DNA of 64,000 bases from Hyphomicrobiales bacterium. Lineage in GTDB: Bacteria; Pseudomonadota; Alphaproteobacteria; Rhizobiales; Rhizobiaceae. The notes under the pieces were generated by a model, which was given only the letters and a program-made list of their open reading frames with translations, made no database searches and had not been told where the DNA came from. Below are positions 54,363-63,025 of this stretch, in pieces (within the stretch, counting starts at the first letter, position 1; every line of letters starts with the position of its first letter). Location: contig UCIT01000022.1 in the NCBI GenBank assembly GCA_900472625.1, forward strand, positions 1 to 64,000, written 5' to 3'. The position numbers and the translations under genes are program-made.

Positions 54363-55817
54363 TTACTTTGGCCCAACCAGCGCCGCCACGGCCTGCGCCG
54401 CCAGCTTCAGACGCTGGCGCACGACCGAGCGGCCGAGGATGGCCATAGAGTCGAACAGTGGCAGCGAGCGCGACGAGCCGGAGACGGCGACGAAGAGCGG
54501 CGCGACGATGACCTTGAGCTTCTTGCCCATGCGGTCGGCGATGGCGCGTAGTTCGGCTTCGATCGCCTCGACGTTCCATTCGAGGATCTTTTCCAGATCC
54601 GGCTGCACGGTGTTGAGGATCTCGAGGATCTCTTCCGGCGGCGACTTGATCTTGGCGAAGGCCGAGGGATCGAGATTGAGATCGGATTTCAGCAGGAAGC
54701 CCATCAGCTCCGGCAGTTCGCCGAGCTTGGAAATGCGCGACTGCGACAAGCCGAGGCCGGCCTTGAGCCGGTCGTTTTCCATCGCCCAGGTCAAGACGCG
54801 GTCGCGGAACTCTTCTTCCGACATCTTCTCGCGGATCCAGCGGCCGTTCAGCCAGTCGAGCTTCTGGATATCGAAGATGGCGCCGGCCTTGGAGAGGTTC
54901 TCGGGGTCGAACTTTTCGACGAGGTCGGCAATGGTCAGCAGTTCCTCGCCTTCGGCGATCTGCACGAAGAACAGGCCGAGGAAGTTCATCAGCGCCTCGG
55001 GGATATAGCCGAGCGCCGAGTAATAGGAGATCGAGGTCGGGTTCTTGCGCTTCGACAGCTTTGACTTGTCGGCGTTGCGCATCAGCGAGAGATGCATGAA
55101 CACCGGCTCGTCCCACTCGAAATAGCGATAGAGCAGGATGTGCTTCGGCACCGACGACAGCCACTCCTCGCCGCGGGCGACGTGGGTGATCTTCATCAGA
55201 TGGTCGTCGATGACGTTGGCCATGTGATAGGTCGGCATGCCATCGCCCTTGATCAGCACCTGCATGTCGACCGAATCCCACGGGATCGAGACGTCGCCGT
55301 AAACGCCGTCGGTGAAGTCGCAGGAACCTTCGGTCGGGATCTTCATGCGGATGACCGAGCTTTCGCCCGATGCCATCTTGGCGCTGACTTCGTCCGCCGA
55401 ATACTTCAGGCACAGGCCGTCATACTTCGGCGGCTTGCCAGAGCTGCGCTGGGCTTCGCGCATTTCGGTCAGGCGTTCGGGCGTGCAGAAACAGCGGAAG
55501 GCGTGGCCCTTGTCCAGGAGTTGCTGGGCGTAGGGCTGGTACATGTCCTTGCGGTCGGACTGGCGATATGGGCCGTAGGGGCCGCCGACATCGGGGCCTT
55601 CCGACCACTCAAGGCCGCACCACTTCAGCGCATCCAGAACCTTGGTCTCGAACTCCGGCGTCGAACGCGTCGCATCGGTATCCTCGATGCGCAGGATGAA
55701 CTCGCCGCCGTGCTTCTTGGCGAACAGGTAGTTGAAGAGTGCGATATATGCGGTGCCGACATGCGGCTCGCCGGTCGGCGAGGGAGCAATGCGGACGCGG
55801 ACGCCGGAAGCTGTCAT
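54363..55817 (-). CDS. gltX: glutamyl-tRNA synthetase
   Basis: A 484-residue class I synthetase. The HIGH-type motif is APSPTGEPHVGTAYIALF; the KMSKS-type loop reads SKLSKRKNPTS. The C-terminal anticodon-binding part is all-helical. Rhizobia usually have two gltX paralogues, of which one may be specialised. The gene next to lysS is the usual position for one of them. ATG 55817 begins at MTASGVRVRIAPSPTG. Confidence 0.95.
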   Translation of the reverse strand: MTASGVRVRIAPSPTGEPHVGTAYIALFNYLFAKKHGGEFILRIEDTDATRSTPEFETKVLDALKWCGLEWSEGPDVGGPYGPYRQSDRKDMYQPYAQQLLDKGHAFRCFCTPERLTEMREAQRSSGKPPKYDGLCLKYSADEVSAKMASGESSVIRMKIPTEGSCDFTDGVYGDVSIPWDSVDMQVLIKGDGMPTYHMANVIDDHLMKITHVARGEEWLSSVPKHILLYRYFEWDEPVFMHLSLMRNADKSKLSKRKNPTSISYYSALGYIPEALMNFLGLFFVQIAEGEELLTIADLVEKFDPENLSKAGAIFDIQKLDWLNGRWIREKMSEEEFRDRVLTWAMENDRLKAGLGLSQSRISKLGELPELMGFLLKSDLNLDPSAFAKIKSPPEEILEILNTVQPDLEKILEWNVEAIEAELRAIADRMGKKLKVIVAPLFVAVSGSSRSLPLFDSMAILGRSVVRQRLKLAAQAVAALVGPK

Positions 55818-55994
55818 TTTATGTGCCCGTCAAATAAATGCCGGACGGCTTTCAAAGCAGAAAGCGACGCTCGGCCGGAAAGAATGCAGATAACTGGATC
55901 AGGAAACCGGCCGGAAAAGGGTATCCTGCGCGCTTGCCCGGCCAATTGCCCGTTTGGCTGGCTTTAAGGCCATATTCGGCCGCGGACGTCAAGG

Positions 55995-56023
55995 AAAATG
56001 CCGTCCGCGGGCATGGGCGGCAT
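55995..56023 (-). terminator. candidate terminator of the SLC13-type transporter gene
   Basis: Arms ATGCCG (55998-56003) and CGGCAT (56018-56023) are followed on the minus strand by TTTTCC. Position is 16 bases past the transporter stop. The stem is short. Confidence 0.45.
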
Positions 56024-56038
56024 CGTCAGGTCACGGGG

Positions 56039-57808
56039 TCAGGCGACCGGCCAGACCCAGAGCAGCAGCGGCACGCTGACGAGGATGATGAGCAGCGACA
56101 GCGGGAGGCCAAGGCGGGGATAATCGCTGAAGCGATAGCCGCCGGGGCCAAAGACAAGCGTATTGCACTGGTGGCCGATCGGGGTAAGGAAATCGCAACC
56201 GGCGCCGATCGCCACCGCCATCAGGAAGGCGTCCGGCCTGTATCCGAGGGTTTGCGCGAAACTGGCGGCGATCGGCGCCATGACCAGCACGGTGGCGGCG
56301 TTGTTGAGGAACGGCGTCACTGCCATGGCGGTGATCAGGATCAGCGCCAGCGCTCCGTAATGCGGCATCTGCGCGGCAAGGTGGCCGAGCCAGCCGGCGA
56401 TCAGCTCGCTGCCGCCCGTCGTTCGCAGCGTATCGGAGACCGGGATCAAGGCTGCAAGCATGATCAGGATCGGCGCGTCGAGCGCCTTGTAGACATCGAC
56501 CAGCGGGATGACCCGGAAGACGACCATGGCGAGTGCCGCACAAAAGAACGACACGGCGACGGGTACGACGCCCGTCGCGGTGGCGGCCATGGCGGTGATG
56601 AGTATCAGGAGCGGCACGTAGGCTCGGCGCGAGGTACCGAGCATGATGTCGCGCTGCGCAAGCGGCAGGCATGCGAATTCCTGAAGGAAGGCGGGGAGAT
56701 TACGCCGGCTGCCTTGCAACACCAGCACGTCGCCGGCGCGCAACCTGACTTCGCTTAGCCGTTCGTTCAGCCTGTGGCCTTTGCGGGAGACGGCGAGAAG
56801 ATTGACGCTGCGGCGGTTGGAGAGCGACAGCTGCCGCGCCGACCAGCCGACAAGCTGCGACTCGGGAGCGACGATCGCCTCGATCGAGATCAGGTCGTTG
56901 CGCTCGGCGGGATCGGCGATCGGCTTGCCCGAGAGTTTGAGCTTGGCGTTGGAGACAATGCGGTCCAGCGCGTCGGGACTTCCTTCGAGCAATAATGTGT
57001 CGCCGTTCCTGAGTTCGATATCGGGAAAGGGCGAGAGGCGGGTATGGCCGCGCAGGATCGCGGTTGCCACGGCATCGCCGTCGCCGAGTTTCAGCAAGTC
57101 GCTGAGCGGCTTGCCCTCGGCGGTCGATTCCTCTGCCACCGTGGCTTCGGAAAAGTAGGCCTTGGCGTCGAGAGCTTCTTCCAGCGACGGGTTTTCGTTC
57201 TTCCGCTCGGGCACCAGCCAGTGGAAGAAGATCAGGAAGGTAACGCCAACAAACGCCAGCGTCGCGCCGACCGGGGTGAAGTCGAACATGGTGAAGGGTG
57301 TGCCTGTTATCTCGCCGCGAAGGCGCGAGACGACAATGTTCGGCGATGTGCCGATCTGCGTCATCAGGCCGCCGAGCAGGGCGGCAAAACTCATCGGCAT
57401 CAGATAGAGCGAAGGCGACTTGCCGCTCTTGCGGGCGAACTGGAAGGCGACCGGAATCATGATCGCCAGCGCGCCGATATTCTTGATGAAGGCCGAGAGC
57501 ACGGCGACGACGATCAAAAGCAGCGCCAACTGGGCATGCAGCGTGTCCAGATTGGGAAAGAAGCGCTTGATCGCGGTATCGACAATGCCGGAACGGGCGA
57601 CGCCGGCGCTGACGACAAGCGCGCTGCCGACGATGATGACGATGTCGTCGCTGAAGCCCGAGAAGGCCTGCTCAAATGGGACGAGCCCAACGGCAACGGC
57701 CAGCACGAGTGCGCAGCAGGCCACAAGATCGTAACGAAACCGGTCCCAGATGAAGACCGCCATCATCAAGCCGATGACGCCGAAGGCGAGGAGCTGCTGT
57801 GTTGTCAT
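56039..57808 (-). CDS. SLC13/DASS-type anion transporter with two TrkA-C domains
   Basis: A 589-residue inner-membrane transporter. Membrane segments occupy about residues 1-190 and 390-589, with family-like stretches GLMTQIGTSPNIVVSRL and the repeated half FLNNAATVLVMAPIAASFA and GAGCDFLTPIGHQCNTLV. Between them are two cytoplasmic TrkA-C/RCK-like domains ending RNGDTLLLEGS and RAGDVLVLQGS. This layout is that of YfbS/SLC13-like carriers, possibly for sulfate, carboxylates or another anion. ATG 57808 was chosen because the longer form lacks membrane-protein character. It stands alone. Confidence 0.9.
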   Translation of the reverse strand: MTTQQLLAFGVIGLMMAVFIWDRFRYDLVACCALVLAVAVGLVPFEQAFSGFSDDIVIIVGSALVVSAGVARSGIVDTAIKRFFPNLDTLHAQLALLLIVVAVLSAFIKNIGALAIMIPVAFQFARKSGKSPSLYLMPMSFAALLGGLMTQIGTSPNIVVSRLRGEITGTPFTMFDFTPVGATLAFVGVTFLIFFHWLVPERKNENPSLEEALDAKAYFSEATVAEESTAEGKPLSDLLKLGDGDAVATAILRGHTRLSPFPDIELRNGDTLLLEGSPDALDRIVSNAKLKLSGKPIADPAERNDLISIEAIVAPESQLVGWSARQLSLSNRRSVNLLAVSRKGHRLNERLSEVRLRAGDVLVLQGSRRNLPAFLQEFACLPLAQRDIMLGTSRRAYVPLLILITAMAATATGVVPVAVSFFCAALAMVVFRVIPLVDVYKALDAPILIMLAALIPVSDTLRTTGGSELIAGWLGHLAAQMPHYGALALILITAMAVTPFLNNAATVLVMAPIAASFAQTLGYRPDAFLMAVAIGAGCDFLTPIGHQCNTLVFGPGGYRFSDYPRLGLPLSLLIILVSVPLLLWVWPVA

Positions 57809-58007
57809 GCTATTCCGGGGACAGGGATCGGGCGCCGGGCGGACACCCGGTGTCAGCGGATAACTGGACCGCGTGCGATACACTTCAATGGCTTGGACCT
57901 GGCAAATTCATGAGGCACCCGGCGTTTGGGGCCTCGCTCGCATTGAGATATTGTTCCCAGCGGGTATATGGATGCTTGCTGGGCGACGGCGCCGCCGAGG
58001 AGCAAAC

Positions 58008-58268
58008 ATGGGCAATAAGACGCGCGAGACCGCAGTGGCCAACAACAGGCGGAATGAGGGCGCACCCGACACGGTCGCGCTTCTGAAAGCGATTGCCGAT
58101 AGTCCGAGGCGCGACAACTCGAGTTATCACGAGGCAATGGCACAGGCGCGCCAGGCATTCGAGGCGGCTGAGGCCGCGCTTGGTCGCCCGGTGCGGGTCA
58201 AGACCAAGAGCCGCCGGAAACGCAACGGCGACTATGTCTTGAAGCTGACCTTCAAGCCGGCCAAATGA
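58008..58268 (+). CDS. small hypothetical basic protein
   Basis: An 86-residue protein from ATG 58008, preceded by GAGGAG at 8 bases. It has a helical middle (SSYHEAMAQARQAFEAAEAAL) and a very basic stretch (RVKTKSRRKRNGDYVLKLTFKPAK). No family is recognised, and there is no membrane helix. The basic tail could bind nucleic acid, but this is a guess. It converges with the next tiny gene, with 6 bases between stop codons. Confidence 0.6.
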   Translation: MGNKTRETAVANNRRNEGAPDTVALLKAIADSPRRDNSSYHEAMAQARQAFEAAEAALGRPVRVKTKSRRKRNGDYVLKLTFKPAK

Positions 58269-58274
58269 CCGGCG

Positions 58275-58394
58275 TTATGCCGACCCGGGCGTGAAGGCCA
58301 GCAGGTAGACGGCTGCCATAACAACGGCGATGACGAAGATGATGGGGACGAACCGCGACATGCCGCGGCGGGCTTTTTTCTCTGTGCTCTTCAT
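58275..58394 (-). CDS. 39-residue single-helix membrane protein
   Basis: Reads MKSTEKKARRGMSRF, then a helix of about 20 residues (VPIIFVIAVVMAAVYLLAF) and the tail TPGSA. The Lys/Arg-rich N-terminus would stay in the cytoplasm. No good ribosome site is seen before the ATG. A minus-strand GGAAC at 58428-58424 with TT 19 bases later resembles a stress-sigma promoter, but would leave almost no leader. The coherent basic-helix-tail pattern supports a real gene; family unknown. Confidence 0.55.
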   Translation of the reverse strand: MKSTEKKARRGMSRFVPIIFVIAVVMAAVYLLAFTPGSA

Positions 58395-58464
58395 GCAGAC
58401 CAAACCGCCGAACCGCGGAATTTGTTCCACATTTTCTGATCGCGATGCTTGATCGGCCGGTGCC

Positions 58465-59664
58465 TCAACGGAGCTCCAGCGCCTTGCGCTGGGTCAGCCA
58501 GACGATCAGCGCGAATGCGACGATCGCCATGCCGCCTGCCGCCACGAACACCCATCCGCCATGCTCCCATAACACGCCGGCCAGCGTCGAGCCGATGGCA
58601 CCGCCGACGAAGTTGCTGGCGACGAACGCGGTGTTGAGCCGGCTTCTGGCGTTCGGGTCGATCGAGAACAGGCGCGTCTGATTGAGGACGTTGAGGCCCT
58701 GGATGGCGATATCGAGCAGCAGGACGGCGACCAGAATCGGAATGATGTGGGTGGCGCCGAAGCCGGCGATCACCAGCGAGACGAGGGCCAATACCAACGC
58801 CGCTCCGGTGGCCTTCACCGACCAACCTCTATCATGCAGCCAGCCGGCGCGCTGGGCGGCAAGGGCACCGGCGAGGCCGACGAGACCGACGAGGCCGATC
58901 TGGCTGACGGAGTAGTTGAAGGAGGCGGAGCTGAGCAGGAAGGTCAGGCCGGTCCAGAACATGGTGAAAACGGAAAAGCCGCTGGCGCCGATAATGAGCG
59001 TGATCTGCACGGCGCGATGTTGGCGCACCGTCGAGAATACCGATTTGAGCAGTGTGCCGTAGGCGACGGCAGGGCGTGGCCGTTCGGCGGGAAGGGCGCG
59101 TGCCACGAGGGCGGCGAGCAGCACGATGAAGATGGCGGCCGCGATGTATATGGCGCGCCATCCGAGCGCGTCGGCGAGGAAACCGCTGATGGTTCGCGAC
59201 AGGAGGATGCCCGAGATCAGGCCCGAAACGATGGTGCCGACGACGCGGCCGCGTTGCTCGGGTCTGGCGAGGTCGCCGGCAAGCGGGGTCAACAGCTGTC
59301 CGGCGACGGTGGTGAGGCCAAGCGCGGCCAGCGCTGCGAGCAGAGCACCGAAGCTCGGCGCCAGCGCGCAGGCGGCCAGCGCCACGGCGGAACAGAGCAT
59401 GATTGCCGGGATCAGTCGGCGCCGGTTCAGCGTGTCGCCGAGCGGCACGATCAGCAGGATGCCCAGGGCATAGCCGATCTGGGTCATGGTGATCAGCGTG
59501 CCGGCAGTGCCGATCGAGACGCCGAGCGAGGCGGCGATATCCGAGAGCAGCGGCTGCGCCCAATAGAGATTGCCGACGGCGGCGCCACCCGAAATCGCAA
59601 ACAGCAGCGTCAGCGGGCGGGACATGCCGGGTGCGACCGGGCGTTCAGTCTGGGAGATGGTCAT
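58465..59664 (-). CDS. MFS transporter, drug-efflux type
   Basis: A 399-residue major facilitator with 12 predicted helices. Typical segments are GNLYWAQPLLSDIAASLGVS, the loop 2-3 motif GDTLNRRRLI and the helix-5 RTISGFLADALGWRAIYIAAA. It resembles YnfM/NarK-distant exporters in the 12-helix drug:H+ group. Substrate unknown. No regulator is adjacent. Confidence 0.9.
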   Translation of the reverse strand: MTISQTERPVAPGMSRPLTLLFAISGGAAVGNLYWAQPLLSDIAASLGVSIGTAGTLITMTQIGYALGILLIVPLGDTLNRRRLIPAIMLCSAVALAACALAPSFGALLAALAALGLTTVAGQLLTPLAGDLARPEQRGRVVGTIVSGLISGILLSRTISGFLADALGWRAIYIAAAIFIVLLAALVARALPAERPRPAVAYGTLLKSVFSTVRQHRAVQITLIIGASGFSVFTMFWTGLTFLLSSASFNYSVSQIGLVGLVGLAGALAAQRAGWLHDRGWSVKATGAALVLALVSLVIAGFGATHIIPILVAVLLLDIAIQGLNVLNQTRLFSIDPNARSRLNTAFVASNFVGGAIGSTLAGVLWEHGGWVFVAAGGMAIVAFALIVWLTQRKALELR

Positions 59665-59770
59665 GCCGTCTCTTTAGGGGCCGGTTGAAGGAGCGACAAG
59701 GGCAATTCCCGGCGCTGCGCGAGCAGTTGCACCCTCCGGCGATCAACAAGTCGCGATCGACTTTGCCTCG

Positions 59771-60529
59771 CTATCGCTGGATTTCGGCCAGCGCCCGGCG
59801 CAGCGGCAGGTCGGAAATCTGGATCAGGCCGGAGAAGGGAATGTCCATGTCGAGAACCAGATAGATGGATGCCGAAATCAGGAAGGCGGCGATGATGAAC
59901 ATGGCGACGATGATGATATTGCGCGGTGCGCGATAACCGAAACTCGCGAAGATCAGGATCAGCCATGCCAGAAGCATGACGATCAGCGGCCTCGGGATGA
60001 CGCCTTCCGACTGCTCGACCAGGATCCAGCGTTGCTCGACGATCTTCTGATAGTGCTGGCGGGCGTCGTTCCACAGCGCGAGGTGTCCGGGGTCGGTGGG
60101 GGTGAGCAGCGCCAGGCTGTTGCCGACCTCGTTAAGCGCGAATTCGGAGGTCGGGTCGCCCTTGACGAGCGGGTCGATGTTCTCGGGCGCCGCGCCGAGC
60201 GCCTTCTCGACATAGACGGCGAGCCGCTGCTTGGTCTCGTTGGCCTCCAGCCCGTAGGTCCTCAAGGTCTGGTCGAACAGGATGATCTGGGTAGCGAACG
60301 AGTGGACGTTGCTGTCGATGCCTTCGAACGTGTTCTTCGCGGAGTTGATCATCAAGCTGAACACCAGCGAGGTCATCACCACGAAGATGTTGGCGACCAG
60401 CCGGACGACGGCGTTGGTCTCGTCCTGGCGGTGGTGCATCGGCAGTTTCGAATAGGTGAGCATGGTGCCGATCGAGGCAGCGATCAGGCAGACGCAGATG
60501 AAGGCCGCCAAAAACACTTCCCGAGACAT
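59771..60529 (-). CDS. DUF4239 membrane protein
   Basis: A 252-residue protein with helices at about residues 5-25 and 42-62 and two near the C-terminus (LIVMLLAWLILIFASFGY and IIIVAMFIIAAFLISASIYLVLDMD). The GYRAPRN turn and LDMDIPFSGL ending are those of DUF4239 (bestrophin-like) proteins. Function is unknown. ATG 60529 has GGGAGAG before it; the upstream in-frame extension overlaps the glutathione peroxidase gene and was rejected. Confidence 0.85.
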   Translation of the reverse strand: MSREVFLAAFICVCLIAASIGTMLTYSKLPMHHRQDETNAVVRLVANIFVVMTSLVFSLMINSAKNTFEGIDSNVHSFATQIILFDQTLRTYGLEANETKQRLAVYVEKALGAAPENIDPLVKGDPTSEFALNEVGNSLALLTPTDPGHLALWNDARQHYQKIVEQRWILVEQSEGVIPRPLIVMLLAWLILIFASFGYRAPRNIIIVAMFIIAAFLISASIYLVLDMDIPFSGLIQISDLPLRRALAEIQR

Positions 60530-60662
60530 TGCGCTCTCCCCGCTGCCGCCACGATGGAAACTATATGCTTTGCAGGATTTTGTCAGCGCTCCTCCATCGG
60601 CGCTGGACAAACAGAGCAGCGGGTATAGCTTCCGCATCGCAATTTCATATTGGAGAACTGTT

Positions 60663-61208
60663 ATGACCGATGTTTTGAGTGTGCCGGTGAAGCTTGCCGA
60701 TGGCCGCGAAACGACGCTGGACGAATACCGTGGCAAGGTGGTGCTGGTCGTCAACGTCGCCTCCAAGTGCGGGCTGACGGTGCAGTACGAAGGGCTGGAG
60801 AAGCTCTATGAGGACAAGCGCGAGCGCGGCTTCGAGATTGCCGCTTTCCCGGCCAACAACTTCAAGGGCCAGGAACCGGGCACGGACGCGGAGATCGTCG
60901 AATTCTGCACGCTGACCTACGACGTGAAATTCCCGATCTTCTCGAAGATTTCCGTCAAGGGAGACGATCAGCACCCGCTTTACAAGCTCTTGACGGGAAC
61001 CGGCCTGCCGACGACCGGCGAGGGCCCGATGCGCGAGAAGCTGAAGGAGCGCGGTCTCGTCGACGGCAGTGACGCAGATGTGCTTTGGAACTTCGAAAAA
61101 TTCCTGATCGGCCGCAACGGCAAGATCGTCGCCCGCTTTGCGCCGGATGTTACCGCCGACGACCAGCGGCTGGTGCAGGCGATCGACAAGGAACTGGCGG
61201 CTGGCTGA
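60663..61208 (+). CDS. glutathione peroxidase family protein
   Basis: A 181-residue thiol peroxidase of the GPx/BtuE type that reduces peroxides with glutathione or thioredoxin. The peroxidatic Cys is in NVASKCGLT, followed by FPANNFKGQEPG (Gln) and WNFEKFLIGRNG (Trp, Asn), the expected catalytic tetrad. It is cytoplasmic and monocistronic with a strong terminator. TTGGAGAAC provides the ribosome site. Confidence 0.94.
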   Translation: MTDVLSVPVKLADGRETTLDEYRGKVVLVVNVASKCGLTVQYEGLEKLYEDKRERGFEIAAFPANNFKGQEPGTDAEIVEFCTLTYDVKFPIFSKISVKGDDQHPLYKLLTGTGLPTTGEGPMREKLKERGLVDGSDADVLWNFEKFLIGRNGKIVARFAPDVTADDQRLVQAIDKELAAG

Positions 61209-61228
61209 CAGCTGAAGTGTTGAATGAG

Positions 61229-61259
61229 AAAGGGCGCGGCTTGCTGGCCGCGCCCTTTT
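61229..61259. terminator. bidirectional terminator, gpx / terC
   Basis: Arms AAAGGGCGCGGC (61229-61240) and GCCGCGCCCTTT (61247-61258), perfect 12 bp with a 6-base loop, and T runs on both strands. It lies between two convergent genes. Confidence 0.92.
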
Positions 61260-61280
61260 CGTTTGTTGTGAATGCCGTTG

Positions 61281-62045
61281 CTAGTGAACGGTGTCCTGCT
61301 TGGCCGCTTCGCGCTTTCGCTTCTTGGCGTTGCGGGCAAACATGTTGAGCACCTCGACCAGCGCCGAGAAGGCCATGGCGGCGTAGACGTAGCCCTTGGG
61401 AACGTGGAAACCCATGCCTTCGGCGATCAGCGTCGTGCCGATCATCATCAGGAAGCCGAGCGCCAGCATGACGATGGTCGGGTTCTTCTCGATGAAGTTG
61501 GCAAGCGGCGTGGCGGCGACCAGCATGACGGTGACGGCGGCAACGACGGCAACGACCATGATCGGCAGGTGCGGCGTCATGCCGACGGCGGTGATGATGC
61601 TGTCGACCGAGAAGACGAGGTCGAGCACCAGGATCTGGCCGATGACGGCGGCGAAGCTTGTCGTGACCGCGTTGGCCGCCGCATCGTTTTCATGTTCGGC
61701 GGGGTCCACCGAGTGGTGGATTTCCTTGGTTGCCTTCCAGAGCAGGAACAGGCCACCGGCGATCAGGATCATGTCCTTCCAGGAGAAGCCGTGGCCGAAC
61801 AGGTCGAAGACCGGCGTCGTCAGCTTGACGATCCACGCCACGGTGCCGAGCAGGGCCAGACGCATGATCAGTGCCAGGCCGATACCGACCTTGCGGGCCT
61901 TTTCACGGTGTTCAGGTGGCAGCTTGTTGGTGAGAATGGAAATGAAGATCAGGTTGTCGATCCCGAGGACCACTTCCATCACCACCAGGGTGACGAGGGC
62001 CACCCAGGCGGCCGGGTCCTGAACGAGCATCATGATGTCTTGCAT
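61281..62045 (-). CDS. TerC family integral membrane protein
   Basis: A 254-residue TerC/YoaE-like membrane protein with seven predicted helices. Family segments are [20 protein letters not shown] and [16 protein letters not shown], with the acidic Asp pairs inside membrane helices, and [20 protein letters not shown]. Relatives export manganese or calcium, or support metal loading of exported proteins. No ter genes are nearby. It starts at MQDIMML. Confidence 0.92.
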   Translation of the reverse strand: MQDIMMLVQDPAAWVALVTLVVMEVVLGIDNLIFISILTNKLPPEHREKARKVGIGLALIMRLALLGTVAWIVKLTTPVFDLFGHGFSWKDMILIAGGLFLLWKATKEIHHSVDPAEHENDAAANAVTTSFAAVIGQILVLDLVFSVDSIITAVGMTPHLPIMVVAVVAAVTVMLVAATPLANFIEKNPTIVMLALGFLMMIGTTLIAEGMGFHVPKGYVYAAMAFSALVEVLNMFARNAKKRKREAAKQDTVH

Positions 62046-62198
62046 CTATGTATATCCCCTTGCGCCACATTAGCGGTCGCTCGAATGTAAGGTTGCGCCG
62101 CAGCTTGGCAAGCGCGCAAGGGGGTATACGAAAGCTGGTCAGGTTTTATTCCCCGACAGAACGTTTGGCGGCGGGGCGTCGCCATGTCGCCTTACAAT

Positions 62199-62870
62199 TC
62201 AGCGGTCGTTGCGGACGCCGTAAGTCGCCATGAACATGCGGACGGCGCCGTTGATGACGCGCTCCGCTTCCTGTCGCGATGGCGGCTTTTCCATGCTGCC
62301 GAACAGGCGGAACTTGAAGAAGCTGCCGCTCGAAAGATCGAGAAACTGGGCAGCGGCCAGATCGATGTCGGCGATGTCGAGTTTGCCGGCATCCACGTAG
62401 CGCACGAGGTAGTCGCGCAGGATGGTGCGCAGATTTTCCGGGCCGTTGAAGAAACGCTGGCAAAGCGCCGGCATCCGGTCACGGACGCCAAGCACGGTGC
62501 GCATCGCGCTGATGACCTTTTCGTCCGTCAGGTGCGCAACAAAGCCGACGCCGAAATCGTGGAGACCGGTCTCGATATCCTCGTGCTCTTCGAGCGTGGT
62601 TCGCATGGCCGCGACGAACGCGGCGCGCTCGCTCTCGATCATCGCCGCGAAGAGTTCCTCCTTGTTGGCGAAGTAGACGTAGAGCGTTCCCTTCGAGACA
62701 CCGGCCTCGCGTGTCACGTCGTTCATGCTCGCGGCATCGAAGCCGAGCTTCATGAAGACGCGGCGGGCGCCGTCGAGAATTTGCTTGCGCTTGGCAGGGT
62801 CTTCTCCTGCAGCCCATCTGCCTCCGCTCGATGGTGACTCCCCCACGGACATATCGGAAAGCTCTGTCAT
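62199..62870 (-). CDS. TetR/AcrR-type repressor of the EmrA-type efflux genes
   Basis: A 223-residue TetR regulator. It has a 25-residue hydrophilic N-terminal tail, then the DNA-binding domain KRKQILDGARRVFMKLGFDAASM, VTREAGVSKGTLYVYFANKEEL, and a C-terminal TetR_C-like domain. AAGGAG lies just before ATG 62870. It is divergent from an efflux adaptor, with three palindromes in the 155-base gap. It probably represses both directions. Confidence 0.93.
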   Translation of the reverse strand: MTELSDMSVGESPSSGGRWAAGEDPAKRKQILDGARRVFMKLGFDAASMNDVTREAGVSKGTLYVYFANKEELFAAMIESERAAFVAAMRTTLEEHEDIETGLHDFGVGFVAHLTDEKVISAMRTVLGVRDRMPALCQRFFNGPENLRTILRDYLVRYVDAGKLDIADIDLAAAQFLDLSSGSFFKFRLFGSMEKPPSRQEAERVINGAVRMFMATYGVRNDR

Positions 62871-62884
62871 AGCTCCTTAACCAT

Positions 62885-62900
62885 ATTCGCACGTGCGAAT
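62885..62900. promoter_or_regulatory. 16-bp palindrome before the TetR gene
   Basis: ATTCGCACGTGCGAAT is a perfect palindrome 15 bases upstream of the TetR start codon. It is unrelated in sequence to the CGAAC-N6-GTTCG sites in the same gap, so it may bind a different factor or act in the TetR leader. Confidence 0.5.
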
Positions 62901-62914
62901 GTTTCGTTAACAAA

Positions 62915-62992
62915 ATCGAACCGGGTGGTTCGATACATCTTGATATGAACGTTAAAAGGTTCTATGTCAACTAAACCGAACCGTTCAGTTCG
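62915..62992. promoter_or_regulatory. paired TetR operators CGAAC-N6-GTTCG
   Basis: Site 1 is ATCGAACC-GGGT-GGTTCGAT (62915-62934), a perfect 8-bp inverted repeat. Site 2 is CGAAC (62977-62981) and GTTCG (62988-62992), with exactly the same half-site spacing. Their centres are 60 bases apart, one nearer each divergent gene. They are the likely binding sites of the TetR protein. Confidence 0.75.
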
Positions 62993-63025
62993 ATCTGTTT
63001 CACTCGTTTATACCGGTAGTTTCTC

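Noticed and set aside
54211..55413. A 400-codon frame in another minus-strand frame of gltX
   Set aside because: Arg-rich frame shadow of gltX; gltX shows both class I signature motifs.
56039..57808. Reading the SLC13-type gene as a potassium channel because of its TrkA-C domains
   Set aside because: Membrane halves carry SLC13-like motifs; RCK-like domains are known inserts in this carrier branch.
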